Source of the DNA: an uncultured Roseburia sp.
GTDB taxonomy: Bacteria > Bacillota > Clostridia > Lachnospirales > Lachnospiraceae
Length of the DNA: 64,000 nucleotides
Direction of reading: 5' to 3'
Assembly (NCBI GenBank): GCA_934317215.1
Contig: CAKREH010000016.1
Span: 1 to 64,000 of the forward strand
The notes under the pieces were generated by a model. That model was not told where the DNA came from. It made no database searches and saw nothing but the letters and a program-made list of their open reading frames with translations. Numbering within the stretch: position 1 is the first letter of the stretch; the number at the start of each line of letters is the position of its first letter. Both the position numbers and the translations under genes were made by a program. Below, one piece after another: positions 32,204 through 40,318 of the stretch.

Positions 32204-32247
32204 CAAAAAACGGCTTCACATCAAGCAATGGATGTGGAGCCGTTTTT
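32204..32247 (+). terminator. terminator of the DJ-1 family gene
   Basis: AAAAACGGCT and AGCCGTTTTT, with an additional CACAT/ATGTG inner stem, followed by GG. It lies 27 bases after the stop codon. Confidence 0.8.
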
Positions 32248-32256
32248 GGTCTTGCA

Positions 32257-32319
32257 GCAAGTTGTTTTTTACTTGTGGCAAGTTGTTTTTTACTTGCGGG
32301 AAGTTGTTTTTTACTTCCC
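32257..32319. repeat. three exact-length 21-bp tandem repeats, each self-complementary
   Basis: Units at 32257, 32278 and 32299 share AAGTTGTTTTTTACTT. Flanking bases differ but remain paired: GCAAGT/ACTTGTG, GCAAGT/ACTTGCG, GGAAGT/ACTTCCC. The third unit contains the stop codon of the SASP gene (32311-32313), so the array is the 3' end of that gene's transcript. Confidence 0.8.
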
Positions 32320-32532
32320 TGACATCTGCTCTTCCTGTTTCATGATCATTTTTTTGACCATCTCGCCGCCGATGCTTCCTGCCTGTGCAGAAGTAAGATC
32401 ACCGTTGTAACCCTCTTTTAACGGTACACCGATCTCGCTTGCTACTTCCTGTTTGAAACGGTTCATAGCCTCTTTTGCCTGTGGTACAGCCATTTTGCTG
32501 GTGTTAGAACCAGAATTGTTAGATCCACTCAT
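32311..32532 (-). CDS. alpha/beta-type small acid-soluble spore protein (SASP)
   Basis: A 73-residue DNA-coating protein of dormant spores. The family core is clear: EAMNRFKQEVASEIGVPL, then YNGDLTSAQAGSIGGEMVKKMI, with the Glu-Ile region cut by the germination protease. An Asn/Ser-rich N terminus is unusually low in complexity. The start at 32532 has GGAGGTG upstream; an ATG three codons earlier lies inside that site. Expected to be made in the forespore under sigma-G; the upstream region shows no housekeeping promoter. It marks the organism as an endospore former. Confidence 0.93.
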   Translation of the reverse strand: MSGSNNSGSNTSKMAVPQAKEAMNRFKQEVASEIGVPLKEGYNGDLTSAQAGSIGGEMVKKMIMKQEEQMSGK

Positions 32533-32750
32533 GGATTTCACCTCCGTAAATTAATCTGTTGTTTGTTATTAGGATTTACAAGTAAGAATTACTGTATGTC
32601 CTAATCCTATTATTTACACGGGGAGAAAAAATATGCTGGTAAATTCTTACAATTGAAAATTGCAAAAAATTCAGCTTCATTGACAGCAAACCCCGTGTGA
32701 TCTATAATAAAAAAGTTGTTATACGTTAGGGAGAAAGAACGGAGGAATTT

Positions 32751-33212
32751 ATGGATACAGGGAAAACGGATATTTTTGACAGACTGATGCATCTGCCGGT
32801 TTTCAATATTTTTGAGCCGTTTTATAAAAAACATAAGGAAATGCTTTTATATCTGTTCTTCGGTGGACTGACATTTGTGATCAGCGTTATCACATATGCC
32901 TTTTTTAATGTTTCACTTGGAATGAACGAGCTTGTCGCAAACATCTTTTCATGGATTTTAGCGGTTTTATTTGCTTTTTTTACAAACCGTATCTGGGTAT
33001 TTGACGGGAAGACAAATGGAGCGAAAGAATTTTTTATACAGATGATGAATTTTTTCGGTGGAAGAGTTGCAACGTTAGTTGTTGAGGAAGTGATTCTTTT
33101 CGTGTTTATCACAAAACTGGGATTTGGAAGCATGGTGGTAAAAATTGCAGCCCAGATCATTGTGATCGTATTGAATTATGTGATCAGTAAATTATGGGTT
33201 TTCCGGAAATAA
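32751..33212 (+). CDS. GtrA family membrane protein
   Basis: A small four-helix membrane protein (153 residues) of the GtrA/DPMS family, thought to help flip or position polyprenyl-phosphate-linked sugars. Typical features are the first helix FFGGLTFVISVITY, the central FFTNRIWVFDG and the final LNYVISKLWVFRK. GGAGG precedes the start. It opens a gene series with two GtrB-like glycosyltransferases, and marks the left edge of the long surface-glycan locus. Confidence 0.9.
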   Translation: MDTGKTDIFDRLMHLPVFNIFEPFYKKHKEMLLYLFFGGLTFVISVITYAFFNVSLGMNELVANIFSWILAVLFAFFTNRIWVFDGKTNGAKEFFIQMMNFFGGRVATLVVEEVILFVFITKLGFGSMVVKIAAQIIVIVLNYVISKLWVFRK

Positions 33213-33282
33213 AAAGTTGTATCGGGCAGGGTGTTGACAGAGCCTGAGGGCATAATTGAACAGAATTAAAGGGAGAACGTCA

Positions 33283-34260
33283 ATGAGGGCAGTCTTATAT
33301 ATTGTAATTCCCTGTTATAATGAAGAAGAAGTTTTACCGGTAACTTCCGGGCTTTTTTTAGAAGAATTGCAGTTACTGATCGAAAAAGAAAAAATAAGTC
33401 CTGACAGCAGGATACTTTTTGTCAATGACGGAAGTAAGGATCGTACCTGGGAGATCATAGAAAAACTTGCCGTGGATGATATGCATTTTACCGGAATAAG
33501 CCAGAGCCGCAACAGAGGACATCAGAATGCAGTCCTTGCGGGTCTGATGGAGGCAAAAGATGTCTCTGATATCACAATCTCGATCGACTGTGACGGGCAG
33601 GATGATATCGCAACGATGGAGGCGATGGTAGACGCTTATTATGATGGGGCAGAAGTGGTTTATGGTGTCAGGAGCAGCCGTGATACGGATTCCTTTTTTA
33701 AAAGGTATACGGCGCAGGCATTTTATAAAATTTTAATGTGGATGGGCGTGGAAACTGTTTACAATCATGCAGATTACCGGCTGATCTCAGCGAGGGTGTT
33801 AAAAGAATTTGCCGGTTTTAAAGAGGTAAATCTGTTTTTAAGGGGAATGATCCCTCTGGTTGGTTTTAAGAGCACGAGTGTTTTTTATGAGAGGCATGAG
33901 AGAATGGCAGGCAGATCACATTATCCGCTTGCAAAAATGGTCAATCTGGCAATTGATGGAATCACGAGTCTGAGTGTAAAACCGCTCCGCCTTATTTCAG
34001 GTCTCGGTATCGGGGTATCTGTCCTGAGTTTTATCGGGGTTTTGTGGGCGGTTATTACACAGATCTGCGGCAGAACAGTGACCGGATGGGCAAGTACGAT
34101 CTGTGTGATCTGTTTTATGGGAGGCGTACAGCTTATCTGCCTTGGCGTGCTTGGCGAATATATTGGAAAAATTTATATGGAAGTTAAGGCGAGACCACGC
34201 TATATTATCAGCGAGCGGACCTGGACAAAACAAAGTGAAGATGAGAAAAAAGGAGAATAG
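33283..34260 (+). CDS. polyprenyl-phosphate glycosyltransferase, GT2 (GtrB/DPM-like), first copy
   Basis: A membrane-bound family 2 glycosyltransferase that moves a sugar from a nucleotide donor to a polyprenyl phosphate, 325 residues. The N-terminal GT-A domain starts YIVIPCYNEEEVLP, with VNDGSKDRTWE and the metal-binding ISIDCDGQDD; two helices at the C terminus (about 230-250 and 265-290) anchor it. Start at 33283, which has GGGAG upstream, rather than TTG at 33256. Donor sugar unknown. Its neighbour is a paralogue, which implies two different lipid-linked sugars. Confidence 0.9.
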   Translation: MRAVLYIVIPCYNEEEVLPVTSGLFLEELQLLIEKEKISPDSRILFVNDGSKDRTWEIIEKLAVDDMHFTGISQSRNRGHQNAVLAGLMEAKDVSDITISIDCDGQDDIATMEAMVDAYYDGAEVVYGVRSSRDTDSFFKRYTAQAFYKILMWMGVETVYNHADYRLISARVLKEFAGFKEVNLFLRGMIPLVGFKSTSVFYERHERMAGRSHYPLAKMVNLAIDGITSLSVKPLRLISGLGIGVSVLSFIGVLWAVITQICGRTVTGWASTICVICFMGGVQLICLGVLGEYIGKIYMEVKARPRYIISERTWTKQSEDEKKGE

Positions 34261-34268
34261 AGAAACAT

Positions 34269-35213
34269 ATGAAGATTTCGCTGATCGTTCCGTGCTATAA
34301 CGAGCAGGAAGCATTACCGATTTTTTATCGGGAGACAAAAAAAGTGATGCAGTCCATGGAATGTGATTATGAGATGATTTTTGTCAATGACGGATCAAAG
34401 GATGGTACACTGGATCTTTTGAAAGAGTTTGCAAAAGAAGATGCACATGTGACTTATATCGGATTTTCCAGAAATTTTGGCAAGGAAGCTGCCATGTATG
34501 CCGGATTTTGCAATGTAACCGGGGATTATGCAGCAGTGATGGATGCGGATATGCAGGATCCGCCGGCATTATTGCCGCAGATGCTTGATATACTGGAGCA
34601 TCAGGGATATGACAGCGTGGCGACGCGCCGTGTGACAAGAAAGGGAGAACCGGTGATAAGAAGCTGGTTTGCAAGAATGTTTTACCGCCTGATCAATAAG
34701 ATCTCGGATGCAGATATCGTGGATGGTGCGAGAGATTTCAGGCTGATGAAACGCAGCATGGTCGATGCGATCGTTGAGATGGGGGAGTACAACCGTTTTT
34801 CGAAGGGAATTTTCGGATGGATCGGATTTAAGACATACTGGCTTCCATATGAGAATGTCAATCGTGTTGCAGGGGAGACAAAATGGAATTTCTGGAAATT
34901 GTTTAAATATGCGATCGATGGAGTGATCAATTTCTCGCAGGCGCCGCTTTCCGTGGCATCCTGGTTTGGAATGTTCATGACATTTGTTTCTTTTGTGGCG
35001 GTAGTATTTATCGTTATCCGCAAACTGATCTTTGGGGATCCGGTGGATGGCTGGGCATCAACGGTATGTATTATTACACTGATCGGAGGCATACAGTTAT
35101 TCTGTATGGGAATTATGGGACAATATATTGCAAAGACATATCTGGAAGTCAAAAAAAGACCGCACTATATCGTTTCGGATACGAACCGTGAGGATATGGA
35201 AAAGGTGAAATAA
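34269..35213 (+). CDS. polyprenyl-phosphate glycosyltransferase, GT2 (GtrB-like), second copy
   Basis: A second 314-residue GtrB-type enzyme: SLIVPCYNEQEALP, VNDGSKDGTLD, ISFGFSRNFGKEA-like segment (here IGFSRNFGKEAAMYAGF), metal site VMDADMQDPP, and two C-terminal membrane helices. Together with the GtrA protein it would supply polyprenyl-phosphate sugars to GT-C enzymes such as the GtrII family protein at 45887. Only eight bases separate it from the first copy. Confidence 0.92.
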   Translation: MKISLIVPCYNEQEALPIFYRETKKVMQSMECDYEMIFVNDGSKDGTLDLLKEFAKEDAHVTYIGFSRNFGKEAAMYAGFCNVTGDYAAVMDADMQDPPALLPQMLDILEHQGYDSVATRRVTRKGEPVIRSWFARMFYRLINKISDADIVDGARDFRLMKRSMVDAIVEMGEYNRFSKGIFGWIGFKTYWLPYENVNRVAGETKWNFWKLFKYAIDGVINFSQAPLSVASWFGMFMTFVSFVAVVFIVIRKLIFGDPVDGWASTVCIITLIGGIQLFCMGIMGQYIAKTYLEVKKRPHYIVSDTNREDMEKVK

Positions 35214-35256
35214 TAGAAAAACTGAAATAATAGAAAAACTGAAATAATAGAAATAA
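35206..35256 (+). repeat. three 17-bp tandem repeats spanning the gene end
   Basis: TGAAATAATAGAAAAAC occurs at 35206 and 35223, and a variant (TGAAATAATAGAAATAA) at 35240. The first unit contains the stop codon of the preceding gene, so the array is noncoding and separates it from the next ribosome binding site (GGAGG at about 35260). Confidence 0.8.
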
Positions 35257-35271
35257 GGCAGGAGGTTTGGT

Positions 35272-37077
35272 ATGAAGAAAAAAGTATTGGCATTGTTTAT
35301 GGCAGTCTTTGTTACTGCGGGGACGGTGTTTGCACCGGCTGAGACAGGTCTTATTTATGCGGCACAGGCGACAGAAGAACAGACGGAGACATCTTCTGCT
35401 TCCGATATGCCGACAGGTCTTATGCCGGTAGAAGCAGTTGGAGAGATTGTTCTGGATGAGGAAACTGCACAGGAGGAAGAAGTAGAAAATGTCATAAAAT
35501 CGGCTGCTGTTTACAGCAGTGACTGGGAGAAATATGGAAGCTATTATTTCTACAATCAGTTAGACAAAAAAGAAAAAGCATACTGGGATGCGTTAAATAA
35601 GGTCTGTTTAAAATATATCACGACACAGGCGGATGCAGTGAATTATCAGGGAACAAATTATTATTATATTGACGGTGTGTTCAGCAGCAATCTGTCACTT
35701 GCGCAGATAGAGGAAGTATATCGGATATTCCGTTATTCGAATCCACAGTATTATTTCTTAAAAAGCGCATATATACGTACAACATATAACGGAGAACATG
35801 GTATCGCAGCCTGTGTTTATCCGGCATTTGTAAAAGGATCATCGCGTGCAAAAGCGACAAAAAAAGTACAGAGTAAAGTTTCATCCTGGCAGAAAAAGAT
35901 TGATGTCTGCTCCACGGATGCCGCAAAAGTGAAAAAAATCCATGACCTGATCATTGATAAGGTGGAATATAATCAGGCTTTAGTTAACTCTGGTTTTGCA
36001 AATGAGGATAATGAATATTCCCAGTCTGCATACAGTGCATTCTGCACGGATCTGACGGTATGTGCAGGGTATTCGCAGGCATTTGAAATGATGTGTAATG
36101 GTTCGGGAATTGATGCAGTGGCAGTCACAAGCGCCGCCCATGAGTGGAACAAAGTGCGCATCAACGATTCCTGGTACAATGTGGACTGTACCTGGGATGA
36201 TTTAGATGGCAGAATTTATTATGATTACTTTGAGAGAAGTGATGAATATTTTGATACGGTAAGCAGCCTGTCCTATGCTTACCACATGGAAGAAGATATC
36301 TGGGATGGATATCTGCCGGCATGTACATTAGATTCCGGAGCAACATCCACGTCAGCCGGAAAAGTCAGAACTTCCACAAAAACAACAGCCAAGCCGGTTA
36401 TTTCAGCTTCGGCAAGCGGTTCCTCCTACAAAGTAAAGATTACGTGTTCCACATCCGGGGCAGCTATATACTACACCACAGACGGAAGTACGCCAAACCA
36501 GGCTTATTCGAAGGGAACCCGCTATACAGGTGCATTTACGGTTGCATCCGGCAAGACGGTAAAGGCAGTTGCTGTCTGCAATAAATATGAGGACAGCAGT
36601 GTGGCATCGAAGAAAATGGAAAAAGAGGCAGCCTCGTATAAGATCACATTTAATGCGAACGGCGGCAGGGGAAGCATGAGTAAGCAGAGCATGGCAAAGG
36701 GTGTTTCCACCGCGATCTCAAAAAATAAGTTTTCGAAAAAATATTATACATTCACTGGCTGGAACACAAAGGCAGACGGAAAGGGAAAATCTTATAAAAA
36801 CAAAGAAAAAATAAAGCTGAAAAAAAATATTACCCTGTATGCACAGTGGAAACCTGCTAAATATAAGATCACATATAAATTAAATGGCGGAAAAAATGCA
36901 AAGAATCCAGCCAGCTATACCTGTACAACATCGACGATCAAACTGAAAAATCCGACGAGAAAAGGGTATGTGTTTAAGGGATGGTATTTAGATAAAAAGT
37001 TTAAAAAGAAAGTTACCGTGATCAACAAGGGCAGCAGCGGAAATAAAACATTGTACGCAAAGTGGAAAAAGAAATAA
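35272..37077 (+). CDS. secreted transglutaminase-like protein with chitobiase-type and InlB-type repeats
   Basis: A 601-residue exported protein. Domains in order: signal peptide (residues 1-32, cleavage near IYAAQA); a region of unknown fold; a transglutaminase-like cysteine protease core (about 190-340) with catalytic Cys in VCAGYSQAF, His in SAAHEWNKV and Asp in VDCTWDD; a CHB_HEX-type domain (about 375-445) with AIYYTTDGSTP; and two InlB B-repeat (Flg_new) units near the C terminus, ending ITLYAQWK and KTLYAKWKKK. The very basic tail suggests cell-wall or polymer binding. There is no sortase motif. Located within the glycan locus, so it may process or attach to wall material (inference). 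AGGAGG upstream. Confidence 0.88.
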   Translation: MKKKVLALFMAVFVTAGTVFAPAETGLIYAAQATEEQTETSSASDMPTGLMPVEAVGEIVLDEETAQEEEVENVIKSAAVYSSDWEKYGSYYFYNQLDKKEKAYWDALNKVCLKYITTQADAVNYQGTNYYYIDGVFSSNLSLAQIEEVYRIFRYSNPQYYFLKSAYIRTTYNGEHGIAACVYPAFVKGSSRAKATKKVQSKVSSWQKKIDVCSTDAAKVKKIHDLIIDKVEYNQALVNSGFANEDNEYSQSAYSAFCTDLTVCAGYSQAFEMMCNGSGIDAVAVTSAAHEWNKVRINDSWYNVDCTWDDLDGRIYYDYFERSDEYFDTVSSLSYAYHMEEDIWDGYLPACTLDSGATSTSAGKVRTSTKTTAKPVISASASGSSYKVKITCSTSGAAIYYTTDGSTPNQAYSKGTRYTGAFTVASGKTVKAVAVCNKYEDSSVASKKMEKEAASYKITFNANGGRGSMSKQSMAKGVSTAISKNKFSKKYYTFTGWNTKADGKGKSYKNKEKIKLKKNITLYAQWKPAKYKITYKLNGGKNAKNPASYTCTTSTIKLKNPTRKGYVFKGWYLDKKFKKKVTVINKGSSGNKTLYAKWKKK

Positions 37078-37214
37078 TTTATGGATTACAGTTTTTTTAC
37101 CTTAAGGTTTTCTTAAGACGTGAAAATAAGATGGAAAAAAAGTCCGGAAAAGTGGTATAATAATACACATAGTGCAAAAGAGCACGGAATAATTGTGATG
37201 AGAGGTATTTAGTT

Positions 37215-38312
37215 TTGAAGAAAAGAGTAATGTTAATGCTGACAGCGCTTGCAATGACGGCATCCATGGCAGCATGCGGTGACAAAAAAGCAGAGGAAGA
37301 GACTGTCGCTGAAACAACGGAAGTTGCAGAGGCAGTGGTAGAAACCGAAGTAACAGAGACAGAGAGCGAGGAAGTACTTCCAGAGGGAATGTACCGCAGT
37401 GAACTGACAAATGAACTGATCGACGAGAGCATGAAAAATCAGAGACCGATCGCAGTCATGGTGGATAACGAGTCTATCGCACTGCCACATTATGGTTTAT
37501 CTCAGGCAGATGTTGTCTATGAGATGATGAACAGTACGTTAAACGGCAGAATTACCAGATTTATGGTGCTGGTCAAAGACTGGGAGAATATCAAACAGTT
37601 AGGAAGTATCAGAAGCGTGCGTCCTACGAATGTCCTGATCGCATCGGAGTGGAATGCAGTTATCTGTCACGATGGCGGACCATTCTATGTGGATCAGTAT
37701 ATGGCGGATCCGAGTGTGGATAATTTCAGTGGTACATTTTCGCGTGTGGATAACGGTAAGTCAAGAGAGTATACAGAGTATATTCTGCCGGGTGATCTGG
37801 ACAAGAACTTTGAAAACAGCGGGGTGTCTAAAGAATATACTTCAACTTATGAGGGAGCACATTACCGGTTTGCAAGTGAAAAGAATCCGGTTGATCTTTC
37901 ATCAGCATCTGATTCAATTGATGCTAAAACAGTGAACATGCCATATCCGCATAATAAATCTATGTTAGAGTATAACGAAGATGATCAGTTATATTATTAT
38001 TCTGAGTATGGCAAGCCACATGTAGATCCGGGCAATGACAACAAACAGCTTAGTTTTAAAAATGTTCTGATCCAGAGCTGCCTTTATACGCAGTATGATG
38101 AGCACGGTTATATGATTTTTAACTGTATTGGTCAGGATATTGGATATTATCTGACAAATGGAAAGGCAATCCCGATTACCTGGACGAAAGAATCAATGAC
38201 TTCTCCAACCCGTTACTATGATGCAGATGGCAACGAGATCAAAATCAATACCGGTAAAACATATGTTGGACTGGTACCGACAGATAACTGGGAAGACCTC
38301 GTAATTGAATAA
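37215..38312 (+). CDS. DUF3048 (YerB-like) lipoprotein
   Basis: A 365-residue lipoprotein: signal peptide with lipobox MAAC at about residue 19-22, a Glu/Thr-rich linker, then the two-part DUF3048 domain recognised by RPIAVMVDNESIALPHYGL, ADVVYEMM, RSVRPTN and SEWNAVICHDGGP. The function of YerB-like proteins is unknown; a few are linked to the cell envelope. The start is TTG at 37215, supported by AGAGG upstream and the resulting signal peptide. TATAAT-like TGGTATAATAAT lies at about 37152. Confidence 0.9.
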   Translation: MKKRVMLMLTALAMTASMAACGDKKAEEETVAETTEVAEAVVETEVTETESEEVLPEGMYRSELTNELIDESMKNQRPIAVMVDNESIALPHYGLSQADVVYEMMNSTLNGRITRFMVLVKDWENIKQLGSIRSVRPTNVLIASEWNAVICHDGGPFYVDQYMADPSVDNFSGTFSRVDNGKSREYTEYILPGDLDKNFENSGVSKEYTSTYEGAHYRFASEKNPVDLSSASDSIDAKTVNMPYPHNKSMLEYNEDDQLYYYSEYGKPHVDPGNDNKQLSFKNVLIQSCLYTQYDEHGYMIFNCIGQDIGYYLTNGKAIPITWTKESMTSPTRYYDADGNEIKINTGKTYVGLVPTDNWEDLVIE

Positions 38313-38323
38313 GAGCGGTATTA

Positions 38324-38363
38324 AAAAGATTCGTATCTGATTTGACGGTACGGATCTTTTTTT
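38324..38363 (+). terminator. terminator after the DUF3048 gene
   Basis: Twelve-base arms AAAAGATTCGTA (38324) and TACGGATCTTTT (38349), fully paired with one G-T, followed by TTT. Confidence 0.85.
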
Positions 38364-38470
38364 AGTCTTTTAAAATCATGTGTTTTGCGGTAAAATGAAC
38401 ATATATGTGGTCAGAGACAGATCAGCTGTGACTAACGGAAATGAATGACAGGCAAATCGGAGAATGTGCA

Positions 38471-39169
38471 GTGGATAAAAATAAATTTGAGACAGACAGA
38501 GAATATACAGTATGGGACATCCTGCGGGAAAATCTGAAAGTATGGTGGCTGATGATTCTGGGGGCACTGGCAGGCGCGCTGCTTTTAGGCGGCTATAAAT
38601 ATGATTCGAATCGTTCGTATATTTCTGAAAAAAATTATGAGAATGATTACCGTGTCATGGCATCTTTGATGGTGGAAGAATACAGTGCGGAGAGTGCCGC
38701 GGAGCGTGTCGGGACGGTGATCACGGTGGCTGGCAGTCACAGTACCTATGAGAAAATGAAGGAGTTAAGCGGATATGATATGGAATATCTGGCATATCAG
38801 GATATGTTTGACTTAGAGCAGGGATCTTCTTCGGATGTGATCACAGTGCATGTAAAATATCCGAGAACCTACGGAACATTTTCACTGGAAAATGAAAAGG
38901 ATGCCATGAAATTTGCAGACTGTCTGTTAGAGGCAATAAAAGAAACGGTGCAGGAGAGTATTGGTAAAAACGGAGTTCATGTGTTAGATGAGCCGTATGT
39001 GGCGGATGTTAAGAAAAGGTATCTTGCCTATGCGCCGACGATACGGGAATTTAAGCGCGAAATCGCTAAGGCAGCTGTAGCAGGAGCATTTTTTGGCATC
39101 ATAATCGAAGTGGCAGTTTATGCGGGCGTGCAGGTGTATGGAAAAAAGGAACGGAATATAGAGGGATAG
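38471..39169 (+). CDS. Wzz/chain-length-determinant-like membrane protein
   Basis: A 232-residue protein with two membrane helices (near residues 25-45 and 200-222) flanking an extracytoplasmic domain, the layout of polysaccharide co-polymerases. The final segment REIAKAAVAGAFFGIIIEVA matches the second helix of such proteins, though the usual Pro-rich motif is weak. The GTG at 38471 is preferred because GGAG lies eight bases upstream; an ATG at 38441 would add ten residues but lacks a site. It is immediately followed by a Wzy-like gene, supporting a role in polymer length control. Confidence 0.65.
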   Translation: MDKNKFETDREYTVWDILRENLKVWWLMILGALAGALLLGGYKYDSNRSYISEKNYENDYRVMASLMVEEYSAESAAERVGTVITVAGSHSTYEKMKELSGYDMEYLAYQDMFDLEQGSSSDVITVHVKYPRTYGTFSLENEKDAMKFADCLLEAIKETVQESIGKNGVHVLDEPYVADVKKRYLAYAPTIREFKREIAKAAVAGAFFGIIIEVAVYAGVQVYGKKERNIEG

Positions 39170-39172
39170 CAA

Positions 39173-40318
39173 ATGAATACGGTACGAACATTTTTTAAAA
39201 ATGCTGACGTTAAAAAAATCGGAGTTGTCTCTTTTTATGCGTATTTTGCGATCAATATACTGATGAAAGCATTTTCCTATGATCACGGGGACAATATCTA
39301 TAAATGGTTCTTCTATACAGCAATCTTATTCTGGGGCATCAAAATGATATTTACCACTTACACCATGCGGGAAGTATTCTGGATCGCTGTTATGATGGGA
39401 ATTGGAATTATGCTTTCGGTGATCACAAGACAGAATATGTGGCTGTTGTCGATCATGACGGTTGTGGCGATGAAAAACTGCCGTTTCTCTGTGATCGCGC
39501 AGATTGCAGTATGGATCCGCTGTGTGGCGGCGGTGATCCTGGTAAGCGGATCTTTGATCGGGATTTTTAATATCGGCGAACAGACAAAACTGGATTCCGG
39601 GTATGTGGAACAGCATGTATACGGATTTGCCATGGGAGAGCCGAATACGGCATTTTTGACGGTATTTTCAGCGTTACTTCTGGTGCTGTATTATAATTAT
39701 GAAAAATTAAATATTTTCTGGTTTGGCATGACATCATTGATCGTACTCGTCTTTTACAAGATGACATTTTGCAGGACGGGAGTGCTTGTGTTCTTTTTCT
39801 GCTGGGTATTGATCTTATTTGAAAAGATTGTAAAAAGTAAAAAAATAAAATTCCTTCTGGTGTGTTCTGTACCGGTCGGAGCTGCATTTTCCCTGCTTAC
39901 GACACTTTTTTATAATGGAAATCATGCATTGCTTTATAAGATCAACCATCTGGTGTCTGGAAGAGTGTATATCATGAACACTTATTATAAGGATCAGGGG
40001 TTATCCCTGTTTCCGCGTACCCAGGAGATTTTTTATACGAGCTATCACGGACTGATCGATAACAGTTACATGCATGTGACTTTTTATGCGGGAATTCTTG
40101 TGGCGGTACTTTTCTTTGGGATCATTTTAAAGACCATGTTAAGACTGTACCGGATGGAGTGTTACAAAGAACTTGTGATGATAGGAACTTTAGCACTGTA
40201 TGGTGTGTTAGAGCAGTTTGTGCTAAATGGATTTATGAATATATTTTTACTTTGGTGTGGAATATTACTATATCCGGGCATAGAAGAGGAAAGACATGAG
40301 GAAAGACATGAAAAATAA
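39173..40318 (+). CDS. Wzy/O-antigen-ligase-like polymerase
   Basis: A polytopic membrane protein of 381 residues with about ten helices and one larger outside loop (around residues 245-295, containing GRVYIMNTYYKDQG). This is the layout of Wzy polymerases and O-antigen ligases, which have little sequence conservation. Context supports it: Wzz-like gene three bases before, glycosyltransferase overlapping after. It ends in a repeated EERHEERHEK encoded by a 12-bp duplication. Confidence 0.65.
   Translation: MNTVRTFFKNADVKKIGVVSFYAYFAINILMKAFSYDHGDNIYKWFFYTAILFWGIKMIFTTYTMREVFWIAVMMGIGIMLSVITRQNMWLLSIMTVVAMKNCRFSVIAQIAVWIRCVAAVILVSGSLIGIFNIGEQTKLDSGYVEQHVYGFAMGEPNTAFLTVFSALLLVLYYNYEKLNIFWFGMTSLIVLVFYKMTFCRTGVLVFFFCWVLILFEKIVKSKKIKFLLVCSVPVGAAFSLLTTLFYNGNHALLYKINHLVSGRVYIMNTYYKDQGLSLFPRTQEIFYTSYHGLIDNSYMHVTFYAGILVAVLFFGIILKTMLRLYRMECYKELVMIGTLALYGVLEQFVLNGFMNIFLLWCGILLYPGIEEERHEERHEK

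Noticed and set aside
32257..32319. CRISPR array
   Set aside because: Units are directly adjacent without spacers; it is a tandem repeat.
32180..32410. Plus-strand frame over the terminator and tandem repeats
   Set aside because: Encodes the repeat as VFYLWQV-like units, overlaps a terminator and the end of the SASP gene, and has no ribosome binding site.
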